Origin: Callipepla californica brunnescens
Lineage: Eukaryota > Chordata > Aves > Galliformes > Odontophoridae
Assembly (NCBI GenBank): GCA_023055505.1
Contig: JALIRH010000004.1
Location: 13,697,368 to 13,761,367 of the forward strand
DNA length: 64,000 nt
Direction of reading: 5' to 3'
Each line of letters begins with the position of its first letter. The stretch's first letter is position 1. Positions 25,761-39,857 of the stretch are shown piece after piece. A program made the translations under genes and the position numbers. The notes under the pieces are model-generated. The model ran no database searches. It saw only the letters and a program-made list of their open reading frames with translations, and was not told where the DNA came from.

Positions 25761-27189
25761 GCGGCCATCAAGTGCATTACCCTGTCTGCGCGTTAGTGTC
25801 TGGGCTTTTAGTATCCAGCAGGGCAGGAAGATTCTGTCGCAAGTGGTCTCAAACACTACTCATGAAGAAGTTAATGAACTATACATTGGGAATTTGTGTC
25901 TGTTTAAAATATACACTTGGAAGGACTAAGTGTTAATGCATACGGTTCCCGAGGGCATCCACAACAAGGTGTGTTGGAGTAGAATGATGTTTAATCTAGT
26001 GGGATCCCATTGTACGTTTTAGAGTTTGATTCAAATCCTCCTTCTGCTAGTAGATAATTTCACAGGGAGCATGAAACTTGCCTGTGTGGAGTTTTCTGAA
26101 AGATAGCATTTTGTGTAGCAAAGTTTTGATAAACAGAATTGCTGTCTAACTGCTGCATGGGTGAGAGGGGGTCTGTGCATTTGGAATCACTGCCATCACT
26201 CAGCTCTTTGAAGTGCAGAAAAAGATGTAGTTCCCTTTCTGTTTTTAGCATTACTTATTTACCCCGTGTTAATCCTCTGAGAAATTAGGAGACAGTTTAG
26301 TACAGAAAACCCAATTCACCTTTGAGTTCCTAGAAGCTAACACGTTAGAATTATATGGGGGCAAAAAAAGTGAAGGCAAAGGTATTTGCTAAATTCTGAT
26401 CTCAGAATACTGCCTTTAAATCTGGCTGTCAGATGGTTTGTATTCTTATCTAATAAATATGAGAACATATACTCTCTTATCCCATTTGGTATTTATACCT
26501 TTTCATTTGATCTCCTACAGTTTGGTAAATGTAAGTATCATAATATTAGAACATAATTTAGTCTGTCTTGTTTCCACTGTGCAAGCGTACAATGATGAAG
26601 AGAAGTTTATCAGATATTTCATTATTTTTTTCCTTTCACTGGTGGGAGATTTTAAGTTCCTCTCTGGAGAGGATGAAGAGCTTAGGTAGCCTTGTACTAA
26701 TCCTGGCGTATAGTTTTAATGAGTCAAGATGTTTTTATTCTTAGTTTTCATCATAGTCTTTCTGCTTTTCTGTTTATTTCATTTTTGCTTTTGGTTTGTT
26801 TGTTTTAAGGTTAGTGTGTGTTAGGAAGGCAGACCAGCTCTTTGAAAAATGGCCTTCATTAATCAAGTCCACCATGCTTCATGAAGAGAAGAATATCTGT
26901 CAACTAAAATAACAGAACGCACTAGCAGTATTTTTGCAATATTCAGGGCATCTCTTCATAGAAGTTGGTGATACAGAAAAAGAATTTTTAGCTGTAAATT
27001 AGGGGGGAAAAGATAAAATGTGTAATGAACACAAGCAGTAGCACAGAGAATGCAGTGTTGTTTTTTGTTTTTTGTTTGGTTTTTTTTTTTCATTTGAAAA
27101 GATAGCTTTTGATTTCTTACAGGAGCAGAGGAGGAATCTCACTGTAATTAAGAGCAGAAAGAAGTGTCTAGTGTTCTCCAGAAGGCTTT
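25761..27189 (+). other. LDLRAD3: large LDLRAD3 intron, no gene seen
   Basis: AT-rich intronic DNA between the tRNA pseudogene and a CR1 copy. I recognise nothing in it. Confidence 0.6.
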
Positions 27190-27620
27190 TCATAGATAGC
27201 TTAGACTGGAAGGGACTGGAAGGATCACTGAGCTCTGGCTCCCTGCTGTGGGTAGGATTTTCACCCACTAGAAAAGGAGTGCTCAGGCCCCATCCAGCCT
27301 GGCCTTGAACACCTCCAAGGATTGGGCATCCACAGCTCCTCTGGGCAGTTGTGCCAGTGTCATTTTTTTGCCAGTGCACATTTATTTCTTAAATCAAATC
27401 TAAATCTCCACTCTCTTAGTTTAAAACTGTTACCCCGTGTTCTGCCACTACGTGCCCTTCTAAGAGAAGTCCCTCTTCAGTTTTTAGCCCTCCTTTTGGT
27501 ACTGGAAGGCTCTGATGAGGTATCCTTGAAACCTTCTCATCCAGATCGAACAAACGAGCTCTCTCAACCTTTCTTCATAGGAAAGGTGCTCCAACCCTCT
27601 GATGGGAGGCCTTGGTTTTC
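27190..27620 (-). repeat. CR1 LINE 3' fragment (antisense), about 430 bp
   Basis: The + strand shows the reverse complement of CR1 in order: 'ctggaagggactggaaggat', then 'caggccccatccagcctggc', 'ctctcttagtttaaaactgt' and 'ctctcaacctttcttcatag'. This is the longest CR1 copy in the window and is 5'-truncated. Edges are approximate. Confidence 0.9.
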
Positions 27621-28182
27621 CCAATCCTGTCTCTTCAGCCCATCTCTGATCTGTTGATAATGATTGTGTTCATGCAGTTTTTATACCAGCTGACCTATTT
27701 ACCCTCTGGAACAAGGGCCTTGAAGTTTGAGGAGGGGGATGCAAAGGTTGTGGAGGTCCCAGGGTTCAGATTTACTGCTTGATTTTGTGACTGTGTGAAG
27801 GTGTTTAAAGAAGTTATTCCTGTTCAGTTCAGCTCCACGAAGATCAGCTCCTGCTTCCTAATTGTGTTTCTAATCTATATGTGAGAGGATGGTATTTTGT
27901 TCTAACACCTACAGGAGTTTGAGTCTGAAAGGATACTTTGCATCAATTAAAATGAAAAGGATTTTTCTGTTCTGAAGACACTTCTGAAGTTTATATGCCT
28001 CTGAGAAGCAGTAGTATATAAAACACATCGTGTAAACCATTTGAGATATGCAGTTCATTGATGTGAATTCCATAGTCAGTGCAGCTTATTAAGCTGCTTC
28101 TGTTCATGTCCTCAAGTTACCCAAATTTGCCATTGATCATTTTGCAATGTATTAGTAACTCATTATTGAACGTGATGGAAGA

Positions 28183-28738
28183 CTGCTCCAAAAGTAATAC
28201 CTCCTATTTTATTATATTGGCTTATGATGTCAGAGGTGGATGTTGGAGGTATTGGAAGTAGAAGTTGAACCTTTTGTCCATTTTTCCATCAAATTTTGCT
28301 GCCATGTGACGGATGGCAGTAGAGGGGTAATCTGATAAAACGGTGTCTGGTACGGAAGCGTGTATGAAGCAAAGCTGTGTCATTCAGTTCCTCCATGGGG
28401 AGAAGAGTGGCATCCATTGACATTTCTTCAATGCTGCTGAGCACTGATGGAGACCAGTCAGTGGATGTGAGCAGAATGAGGTGGTAGGTGGTGCATTTTA
28501 GCAGTGGTGATACTGACGTGAATGACAAGCCATGTTCTGGGCAGTCTTGCACAGCTGTCATACCACAAAATGAAGATCTCCTGCTCATCCCTTGCAAAAA
28601 TGTGTAGCTAATAGTGGTGGCTATGTTGAAAAATATTGTTTTGTAGCTGAGAATTTGCTCTATCCTTAGTGTTACTGTGCTCTTTGTATCTGTTGTAGTT
28701 TCCATGGAAATAAATCTGAGGCATTATTTTCTGCGTGA
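28183..28738 (+). mobile_element. Galluhop-type mariner copy, internally deleted, with both ends
   Basis: The left end 'ctgctccaaaagtaatacct' (28183) and the right end around 'gaggcattattttctg' (28718) are degenerate terminal inverted repeats of Galluhop. Between them 'ggagaccagtcagtggatgt' marks the transposase helix-turn-helix region, and 'gctgagaatttgctctatcc' and 'gtttccatggaaataaat' mark the 3' non-coding end. At about 556 bp it is roughly half the length expected of a full mariner, so the catalytic domain is missing. Only a trans-acting transposase could ever have moved it. Confidence 0.85.
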
Positions 28739-31700
28739 CCTGTGTACAATCTCTGCCATTTTAAATTGTGTGATCAAAGAAGACAGACAATGGAAAATTC
28801 AGCAAACTGGATCAGGATTTTGTGAGAGGTGAAGAGATCGCTACCTTAGAGTATGATTCTTCTGAACAGAAAAGGCCAAGTGAGAATAGGGATTGGAAGT
28901 CATTAAAATTTACAGTAATCAATGAATAATAAAGCAGTTATCTACTATTATGTTTCTGTATGGTGGATACACTTTCAAATGACTGTGACTTACTGTAGTG
29001 AGGTTTGTATTAATTATTTCAGTGACTTTAGAAGTATGGAAAGAGAGAAGGAGAAACAATAAAGATTTCACTGATGCTGAACTTAATTGTTTTCTTTGTA
29101 AGCCAACCTGCAGTGCACCTCGGTACCCTACAATTTTCCTTGTACTTTATTTAAATTAGAAAAGCTGCATGCAATAGCGCCCCTTTATTTTGAGGGGAGA
29201 TGTGCTGAGAAGAAGGACCTTGATGCTACCTCTCTTCAGTTGCTTTTTTCATGGGCTAAGGAAATTGTATGCTACATACAGAAGAGCTAGATGAGTCCTT
29301 TCCTTGTTTTTCCAAAATTAAACATTAATCAAGATAGAAACAAGCCTTGGGCATTGCAAAACGAAGCCCTAAGACAAAGGTAAATGGAGCTGTGCAGGTT
29401 TGTGTGTGTGAAGGGATGCCTAATAATTCATTGCTGAAGCAATGGTAAATTAAATTCTTCACACCTCTATATACTTCACCTTAAATATTTGGCTCTTGGA
29501 TCACTTGATCACAGCAGGAAGGAAAGAAACTGCTTCCCTTCCATTATCTGGATTGATTTTTACCAAAGCCTCTGATCTTATGCCCATGTCCAATCTGGAA
29601 ACTATTAGCTAACCTCTAGGCTACAAAATTGGTATCACATTTAGATGGAGGCTGCCTTACTTCAACAGCACTGTGCATTAACAAACTTTCATTTGCAGAA
29701 ATCTCAAAAACAAAATGTCTGAAACGTCTCATTTTGAGCTTCAGCAAATCTTTGAAGTTCAGTGCTAATGGTGTTGGAACGTGAAACCCTTAACTAATAC
29801 TGATCAGTGTGACGATATTTGTTTATGAGAACTTGCCAGCTGGTCCTGAGATTTGTCCTTGTTGCTGTTGTTTTCAAAAAAGAAATGCTTAAGTAGCTTG
29901 AAGTGCTTTGTAGATGTCACTGAGATGAATTCTCCAGGACTCATTGCCTTAGGGGAATCAATATTAGGATTGTCAAAATGCTGAGGACCTTAGCTCAGTG
30001 CATTGTGCTCCGTTTGAAATGGATAGCAAATCATCCGGTCTTGCTGTAATTAGTATTGTGTAAATGAGATTAAAATCAGTATCAGATTAGTGGCTAATTG
30101 GAGTCCCCTGATTGGAGTGAGCTTGTCTTCAGGGGCTGAGAAGGAATTCTCACAGCTGCTTCTGCTGTAGAAACTCTTGTCTTTGTTCTTTCTCCCATTT
30201 GCTTCCAAGCTTTTCTTCTGTGCCTGAACTCTGTGAGCTCTCACGGTGTAGAGCATGGTGTGATAAAATGAAAGAACAGTCCTTGGAGAAGGTTATTTAA
30301 AAACTGCTAACCTCTGTTAGGAAAGATTAACCTGAAACCAGATAAGTTGTGTAAAATGTATAGCTCTCTAAGAGTAGATGTTAGGAAACTAAAATCTTCC
30401 TATCTAAGATTGGTGAAATTGGCTTAGATTTATACTGTTCTTTATCAAGTCCTAGTTCTGTCTGATTTTTCACACAGCCTTGCCTTTATTGTTCTTCGTT
30501 CCTGGCTTTCAAATTGCAGTACAGCTGGCTGACAGATGAGGGGGAGTTGCGTTTGTTTTTCTTTTGAACAAATTGTATTAATTAAAATGCCTCCCACCAG
30601 GATTGCAGTTTGCTGTAAGTAGCACATATCATTAGCTTTTAAAAACCAACAGGATCATAATCTTAAGACTTACTTTTCAGCTTAAATGCTTTCCGATTTG
30701 AAATGTGCAGCATAACCCTGAGGCAGAACAATAAGCTTGGACAGTAGCTCTGGGTGTCCCATGGAAGAGTGCAGGTTTTTTAATGCTGTACTAACTAGAA
30801 GGGGGAGAAAGTTGCTTTACAGCCAGCAGAGCAGGTTAATTGTTTGACCAGAGCAAACAGAAGTGAAAACTAAAAAGGAACATGCTGTCAAGGCTGCGTT
30901 TATATGCGTGCGCCTTTGTTACTAGAGAATGTTTTATCCTGTGAAAAAGCTCTAAGTAATAAATTGTGGACTTTCAAAGCGCATGTCTATATCTTTTGCT
31001 TTCTGCGTTTCAGCCTAGATTGGAATCTTTCTAGACAAGTGAAAGTATTTGTTTGCATCTTCCTAGGATGTTTTTTAATGACTAGTGCACGAAGGGAGTG
31101 TGTTAGAGTTTGTTTTTTTGTTTTGCCAATGAGAAACTTTAGATCCTGTAGGAAAAAGCAGATTGGTTTCTTGGTGAACCAGGAAGGGATGGAAGGAGAA
31201 TTCCAAGGTTGCCAGTCTGTATTAAGGTAGCAACAACTGTAAGAAACACACTGGTGCTGCAGTAGGAAGTGTCATTAGAGGAGAAAGTCAGAGACTGGAG
31301 CTATTTCTATACAATACAGTCTGGGGTAGGGCTTATTGACTTGACCTCTTGAACTGTTAAAAACGTGCAGTATACAATGGAAGAACGAATAGCTGCTTGG
31401 CTCTGCTGGAAAAGAAAGCATTTACTTGTAGTATTTAAAATGTTTATCATGTATCAGAGCCCCGGCACTGAATGTATTGCCATGGCAGATGCCTGCACTT
31501 TGTGGCATGCATTCATTGAATTTAAGGAAATAGAAGAGATAAAAATTTCCTTTTGGGCTTCAGATTGAGGGATGTTTCACTTAGTTAAGAAGCTTTGAGT
31601 TATACAATGCAGGATTTCTTTCAGCCAATCCATTATTTAAAAACAAAAAAAAAAGCAGTACAATATAATGGATCATTAAATAAAGATGTACAGTTCATTA

Positions 31701-34700
31701 AGTGAAATACTTCATATCCAGTTAGCAGAGAAACAGTGAGCAACTAATAAGCAAATGAAGAATAATGTGTAAAAGCTATGCCAAAGACACAGACAGAAAG
31801 TTTGTTGCTAATCTGTCAACTGTTGTTTAGGATGTACAGCTGACAGTGGAGACAAAAGAATGAGAAGGATGCATGTCTGAAAAGTCTTTGTCGTTGAGGT
31901 GTGGCAAGTAGTTGTTAAAAATAAATAAATAAATAAAAATCTGCGTAGGTTAATGCGGGTGAAGTGCTCTGCTTCCATCTGCAGAGCAGTTTGTCATCTG
32001 CTTCACACCTCTATCTGACTGGGATGCTCCCAGCAGGAGTTCATTTATCAGGGCCTCCCACAGTGGAGGACCAACAGGCGCAAACAGGATTCAGTGCCAC
32101 CAGAAATTGAGCATTTGCATCCACTTGCCTCTTTTCTTTTCTTTTTTTTCCTTTATCCGCTGTCACAGTCAAATCTGTGTCCAGGGGTATGAAACACCTT
32201 GCTGCCCTCATCCTAAGGTGATTAAAATCGCTGTGCTTTAGAACTGTTAGCAGTATGGCTTCAAGCAAAACACTCCTTCAGTTTTCTCCTTCGTGGGAGA
32301 GAATTTGAGAGTGCTTGGTCTGATCAGGGTGAGGAGACAGTATGCTGCAAAGGTGGCTTGGAGGAGGCAGCTCTGTTCTCTGCCTCAAGTACACCCATAT
32401 ATATTTATATGCTGCACTATATAGAAAAGCATAGCAGTCCTAGGACAAGAGATTGGAATTGGCATCTACCACTTCCCTGGTGAGCCTCTTACTGCTAGGC
32501 CGTGGCCTGCAACCCAGGTTGGCTCAGTAACTGGATTTGAAATCACTTGAGTAGGTAAGATCACATAGCCCCAGCGCTTTGCTATCAGATGCTAGTGAGG
32601 GATTACAGAAAAATACTGCTTCTGTTTTGGAATTAGGATGCCATGAAGAACACAAAGTATTTGTTCTGTACAAGGAGTGTCAAGCTTGAAAGTTCATGTG
32701 TAAGACGCAGTATTGAAAAGAGTGTGCAGCACCCTGTTGTCATTGATTTCCCCTTCATCTCTACAGATTGTTACTTCTGAACTGGCTTAAATATTGTCCT
32801 GGGTGTGGTCACCTGCTACTTTATCTTAAAGCATTGTGGTTTAATTACCAAGTGCAGGAAAGCCTTCCCTTACTGAAGCTTGTCGAGTGAATTTCAAAAT
32901 AATTCAGTTTTTCTGAGTCTGCAAAATCTGATCTATTGGTTAGCATCCCACAGGGGATGTAGAAAGTGTCACATATTATATGTTCTGTGTTGTTTTTTTT
33001 GTTTGTCTAGACAGAGTATTAGAGCAGGTTTATAAAGTTACTCAGGAACATCTGTAGTTTTTTAAGTCGAGAGGACTGTATTTCAAAATACCTTCTTAGT
33101 TGCTGTCTGCTTTTCATGGAATAGTTGGTTTTGCCCAGAACCAGAATCACAGTCTCCATCTGATACAGAGCCTTTTGAAATTTTTGATCCCAGATGTTGC
33201 TGCGGAAGAAGAACAGGTGCACATGTAGCTTTTTTCTTTTACAGAGGACTAGAAAACCAGTAAGGTGGGTTTCAGGTTTCTGACAGCCAACCTAGAAGTC
33301 CTTTTAGGACATATGTGTGGAGAAATGTCATGCTGGGTGTGGTTTTGGTCCCTTCCAAGCCCCTGATGTGAACAGAAAGATCTATATAGACAATACTCAT
33401 TTGAAATTTTTGATGGGAAACATCCTTTGTGTGGATGCTGCATGCCTTAAGGCACTTCTGTCCCTTAACTGCCTCTGCTGTCATTTCTGGCTTGAAGTTA
33501 TTCCCTCAATTTCCTCTTCTTTTTCCTTTCTGCTGTAGTACCTGCACAAGAGCTGTGGCCGTTATGCCCTGTGTGATGAGATCCCTGACTCTGGTTGGTT
33601 AGAAATGATTGGGTACAATGATATGCAGAGAAGAAGATGCCAGTGACAAATTCTGAAGCACTCTCAGTTCTGATGTTGAGCCCACTCTTACTGAAGTGAC
33701 AAAGAGAACTCTGAACAATCCATTTCCCTACGATTGTCCTGTTCATTTATTTCCATCAAGTGTTCAGATGTCATAGATCTCAGGTATATTTGAATTAAAC
33801 TTGTTAGGCCAGTACTACTTTGCGAGCATTGCACTGCTGAGAATGATATTTAAATTGTGCCTGAGGGGACAAATTCCTGTGTCCACTGAGTTGCCAAACT
33901 GAGGATTTTCCATTAGACTGAGGTCATCCCACTAACCTTCACTGGTCTCAAGGGGAAACAGGCTCATTTTAAACTGCAGCAGTAATTAAATCTGCATACC
34001 TACTTGACTGATTTGATATTTAATTAAAATGGAAATACTATGGTGGGTAGTTGAGATAAATGACAGTCAACATTTGCTGGACTGACATCGGATTCTTTTT
34101 TTTTTTTTTTTTTTTTTTGTGAGGCTTTTAAAGTGAGTCTTAGTCTAGTATGTAGTTATACAAGGGGAAATCTTTAGAAAATAAATACCTGCTTGGAATG
34201 TTCCTAGCATTTATTTTTCAGGTTCTGAATAGGGGCACAGAAGGCTCATTAAATGGGGGATGCAGAGTACATAAAAATTGGAAGGATTTAACTCCCAACC
34301 ATTGACTGTGTTTTTGTGTGCATGTCTGTGTAACACTGTTGCTAACCATTAGCAGAATGGGAAAAAAAATCAAGAAAATATTGCACTTTATTACAAAGAA
34401 CTTTGCAATTTTAAAGGTTCTAAAGTATTTAACAAGAAGCAGTCTATAAAAGCATGCAAGTGAATTTAAGTTTTATATCACTTTTAAAATCAGACATGGT
34501 AGACAAGTGGGAGACTTTCATCATTGAATTGCAAATTATTGCAAATATCTGTAGAACAGAAATCATTGCTTTCTGACACTGTAGCGGGATCTAGTTTATT
34601 CAAAACCTCCTGGTTAATAATGCACATGTGGATCACAGGTTCAAGAGCTCTTAGGCCACAGAGACAGAACAAATACCATATTCATTTGCTTTACTGGTGA

Positions 34701-37700
34701 GGGATCACTAGCTGTAGCTCTTAATGACACTTACTGAAAGTGCTTTTTTGGCATTCTTGGGCTCTTGACTTTCAATGCTTTTCTTTTTAATTACCATTTT
34801 AATTACTCTCCACGCACCCTGGGAACTTGTTATTTGCTGTACACTCAAGAGTTTTAAATCAGGGAATTCCTTTTGGCCATTAAGTTTCCATCTTCCTTAT
34901 AATGACGGCTGTGGTGATATAGTCACTATAGTGTGCATTTCTTTCTGACTTTATGAAAATACATTTGTCTTTTGCCATAGTCAGGGTCGAAGGCTGCTCT
35001 AGCGATGTGCCCTGTCATACAGTGTTTTTGTTTGTGTCTTTATCGCTAGTGTCACATGCTTTAAGGGGCAGATTCCCACTGTCTGGGATCTGATTTTTGT
35101 TGCAACAAGATTCTGAGGCATTCTGGATTTACTACATAGAGGTTGCTATTATTAGAGATCTTCTTTATTGTCATCATACTACATCTGAGGTGTTCCTTTT
35201 CAGCCTTTTGCTTTTTGGCAACATCAGTCTTTACCCTAGATAACTATAAGAAAAGTTATCAGTAATGATTAATTCTGTTCCTGGCAGGATAGCCTACAAT
35301 ATAGATCTTTCCCACAATTTTACTGTGGACAGATCATTTGCCCTGTTGGAACAACGGGAATTTTTGCAGAATTGCAAAACTGATAAAATTACTTAATTCC
35401 CTTTATGTAATGATGTCTTGCTCACGGGGCTGTTGCTAAGCCATGCTTTTCAGAACAGTTTGCTTTCTGATGGAGTCAGCGTGCCTTCTGCTATTGTAGC
35501 TCATCCTCCTCTAGCTCCTATAGTGAAGCCTTGAAAAATTATAACAGAAAATTTACCCATGGAGTTAAGTAAATGGCTCAGGGAGACTGTGGAGGAGTAA
35601 GGAACAAATGCTTTGTTTGCAAACGTCCCTTGTCCTCTTGAAAATCTCCTGACTGATCAGACATTCGCGAGTTGCTTTTTTTTTGACGGAAGAAAAAGCT
35701 GAAATTTGATCAAACCCAGCCAGACTGGAGGTTCAGAACAAGGCTGGAGAAGAGGGTATTTGAAGTAGAGATAGGCTAACTTTTTTTTATTGTTTGTTTT
35801 TCCTTAGTGAATTATTTTAGCAGGCCAAAAAGCTGTTATTGATATTGTTATCTGGTACTAACCTGTTGGTTTAAAAAAACAAAAAAACGTTTTGTGTGTG
35901 TGCTCCTGGACAGTTATTTTTCAAAGCTAAGTGAAAATTTTTCAGTCATTTATTTTTCTAAGCTAAGTTGAAATTTGGCTTTCCTATTTGGTTCTTCCTC
36001 TTCCCCTACCTGCCAAGGGAAGAAATGTTTGTTACTTTTTTCAAATTCCCTTGTTGAACTGGACATCCAAAATGATTAGCTGCCCTAGAAATATTGGGCA
36101 TAATGTTAGAACCACAGTCAAAAAAATTCCGGTTTTGAGCTTGATGTAAATTAACCATGGCACTGACGGGACAGCTCATATCTCACGGGATGGCATGCAT
36201 TTGAATCATGGAAGATGGCAAGTGGCAGTGGGCAGGTTGAATGTTCTTTGAACACTACACAACTAAGAAGCATACAGTAAATATGTGTTAGGGCAGCAGG
36301 CTCTTACTTTAAATGATAAAGTTTACAGTACTCTATAGTACATTATGTTGCTAAAAGCAATTAGAAGAGTGTTTTGGTGTATGGCACCATCAGAGGTAAA
36401 AGCACCATGCTTATAAGAATGGCTTGGTTTGAAAAATTTTAATTTTCAATTAAGCTTGAAAGGACAAAGTGCAAAATTAACTAACTTGCAATTAATTTCA
36501 GTAGTAATTATGTAAAAAATTCCAGGCATACAGAAGATGAGACGTGTGGCATAATTAGTTGTGGAGTTTTTTTGCTGCTGTAATTACAGCGATGAATATG
36601 TATGAGGCTGTTTGGGGAAGGGAAGCACAGCAAGCAATTGTATTTAATTAAACTTTTAGCTGGCTTAGTTATGGAGGCGGTTCTTTGTTTTAATCCCTTC
36701 AAAACTGCTGTGAAATTCCTGAGGCGGGAAAGTTGCATCCCACAGTGTTTTTGCTTCGGAGGATTTCGTTTTTCCAAGCAGAGGTCTCCAAGGTCATCTG
36801 TCACTTCATGAATCACGGGTAATCACTATGTCCCACTTCTCCAAGCCTTGAGACTTGAGTGAAAAGCCTGTTCAAAGCAAGCCGCACCTTTATTGTTTGT
36901 GTATTTAAACAGTTCAAAGAGAATGATGTAGCATCACTCAGGTGAGCGTGAGTTCAAGAAACCATTGTGATCTTTATTATCCCAAGGCAAGAGTAACGCT
37001 GCTGTGCTCAGTGGTGCTGAGATCAGAGTCAGGCCCTTGGCCTCTAGAGGTCCTTTCGCTGGATCCTTATCTACAGGAACAGAAATTAGCTGGAAGATTA
37101 AAGGAAGAAGAGAAAGGCATCATAAGGAGTGGCTGTGTGTGTGGTTTGTTTTGTTTTCACTATCTTCTAGATATTTGATGGTCCCACTTAGTCTAGGGTC
37201 TGGTATGATTTGTTATTTTTTATTGTATTTCTAGTTTGTGTTTACTCATGTTTGTAATCTGACATGCTAAATCAATCTGTCTTGAGTGTATGGATGCTTT
37301 CCATTGCACGTAAGAATACAGCAGGGTCCTGAGAGGACAGTACCAAGTAGCTGAAAGAACAATCAAGTTTACTTTTAGAGCGAAGCAATAAAACTACCTC
37401 TTTCATGTTAGCAAAGACAGAACATCTTTAAAAGTGTGTATGGAGAGAAGGGTATATCTGATGAATACTGAGAACTGCCAGTTCTCATCCTGACTTACTG
37501 TTTAATTCTGCAACTGTAGGTGGGTTGTTTTAGCAGTTGAAACTTTGCTTTTTAGGTAAATGGTATGTTTACCTATCTTGTTGCATTACTGTAATGCTTT
37601 TGTGATTTCTCTGTAAATCAGATTATTTTGAAAGAAGAGTACTATAAAAGAAATAGTGTAATTATCTTCATAGTACTATAAAGTAGATGTTGCAAATGTT

Positions 37701-37959
37701 TTTGTTTCTTACAGCTGGAAATTATAATATATGTTCCAGCTATTACAAAAGATGGTTCTGAGAAGCTTCTTCCAGATGATGTGGTTATTCCCCAGAACAC
37801 AATTCTATGCAAGCATTCAGCTTTTGTTTAAATGTAGTAATGCAACATAATTTCATCTATTCACCCTGTTATCTGTGAAATGTATTGTTAAATTTGCCTG
37901 GTATCATTTCCCTTTTACCCTTGTTGCCTTTAGTTGCAGTCTGCCCAAGAGTCTAAAAA
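28739..37959 (+). other. LDLRAD3: large LDLRAD3 intron, no gene seen
   Basis: 9.2 kb of intron with small simple repeats: AAAT at 31919-31938 and poly(T) at 34096-34118. A TAATTA-rich AT segment lies at about 36430-36600. No coding or RNA gene is supportable. Confidence 0.6.
34096..34118. repeat. poly(T) tract
   Basis: Run of 23 T in the intron. Confidence 0.9.
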
Positions 37960-38440
37960 AATGAGTCACTGAGCTTAATTTTTATTACCCATGACTATTA
38001 TAAATACTTCAGTCATGTCTCCTCTTAATCATCTTTTCTCAAGACTGAATAAATCCTACGTTTTTTTTTTCTCTCTTGATATTTAAACCCTGTTTCTCCA
38101 TTCATCATCTTTGTTTCTGATGCTGTACTCTCACCAACCTAATTCTGTCTGTCTTAAATAAGCTGACCGAAATAAGATGCTACAGTTCAAACATGGTTTC
38201 ATTGGGGTTTTCTAAAATCATACAACAATACATTTAATATCCTTTGCTTGTGATAAGCCAGTTTTCTATTAACCTTCTTTACCACAGCTGTACGTTAGAC
38301 CGAGAATCTGTCAATAAAAGTTCATTTTCATGTGACACATTAGCTAATTCAGGGCCTTTTAAACTATGCTTAGCTGTACTAATCATTATTATTTGCCTCC
38401 AGTCTTTCCATGCGAAATGTGAACTATAACTGTAGCTACC
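37960..38440 (-). repeat. ancient CR1/L3-type LINE fragment (antisense)
   Basis: 'agtcatgtctcctcttaatc', 'atcttttctcaagactgaat' and then 'gctacagttcaaacatggtt' follow the order seen in reverse-complemented ancient CR1-superfamily elements. The copy is diverged and its edges are approximate. The assignment is from memory of the consensus. Confidence 0.55.
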
Positions 38441-39857
38441 AAAAATCTCTTCATTTGTCCTTCCGTAAAATAATTAACTAGACATAGTGATGAATAACTA
38501 TGAATCCTGCCTCTTAAAATTCGGATTAAAGTACATTTTTCTTTCTTGTGTTGTACACAAATGCTTTTCATATCTAGAATTGCACAATTCAGTATGACTA
38601 GCTCACTCAGTGAGCCAGGGTCAAAGGGAAAATAAATGTTTCTACAATCTCTGTGGAAACAAGAAGCAAGACTTCATTCTCTTTGTGAGAACAAATCTGG
38701 CACTCTCACATTCATTAGGCTGCGCTTGTCAGTGCTGAATAAACAATCTTTCATCAAATGCAGCAATTTTCTTCATTCCGTAATTAAAGATATTTTTTTT
38801 GCTTAATTTATTTATGTGAAAACTTGCTGAAGTGAGACCAAAATTTTTATAGTGCATATTTCACAAAGAGGAATTAAGGTTCTGGATAAAGTCCCAGGTA
38901 CTATAATATCTTGATTTACCGTCTGCAATGTTATGCTCAATCCATCCACAATGGAAAGATATCCAAGCCTTCTTTAAACATGAAAGGAGTCGAGCTCCTT
39001 CTTCTTTGGTTAATGGGTGGTTAGCCAGTAAGACTTGTACGATTTATAGATTTGTCAATGAAGTATGAACTTCTTGTTCTACTGCCAAGTTCAGTAGATC
39101 ATGCAACAACAACAAAAATTCTTTAAACGAGGCGATCTCTGTTCATTGTTAGAGGGTTTTTTTGTTTTGGTTTTTTTTTCAGTTGTTTTTCTGCTGCTCT
39201 AAAGTCAGTCTTGGCAAAATATTCACTTGGAGAAATAACCTGAATTTGGATCTTGTGGAGTGTTTTAGGATCCGTACTTGGCAGGGGTAGAAGCTGTATT
39301 GTTTTTTGGATGACAGGCCAGCATATACATTCAGGACTGTCAGAAGTCACAGGGGACTTCCAAAGATACGTCTTGAACATTGTTGGCTGAGGTGTGGTTG
39401 GCTTTATCTACGTTGTTCTTGGTCTCCTATCTATCACGCCCTTAAAGGTCTCCAGAGCTGAAGATGTGAAGTCTCTTAAGAAGAAATCTACTGCAGCATT
39501 TAATTATCTTTGCCTTGGAAAGTTGCCTCTGGCGCGAGTGCTACAGACACGGTTCAGAAAGTTGATGAAATGTTGGTGAAAGTTTCAACCTGATTTTGTA
39601 GTTGGTTGAAATCGGTAGGCTTTTTTATATTTTTCAGAGGAAAACAACAACTTTGGGAATCTCTCCTAAAGGAATAAAGAAATGTTAGAACGCTTGAGAA
39701 TGCCATCAGAACAGTCAGGGTAAGCAGAAAACAAAGTGAGAGCAAGGCATGGAGAGGCATGTGGTGGTGTTACAGCTACTACGGCTCAAACACAAAGATA
39801 GCAGCTCTAATCAATTAGATGCATGAAATAAAGATGTGATCTCTCATTCATTTGGAA
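38441..39857 (+). other. LDLRAD3: large LDLRAD3 intron, left flank of the provirus
   Basis: No feature recognised. It ends in 'ttggaa' directly before the 5' LTR. Confidence 0.6.
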
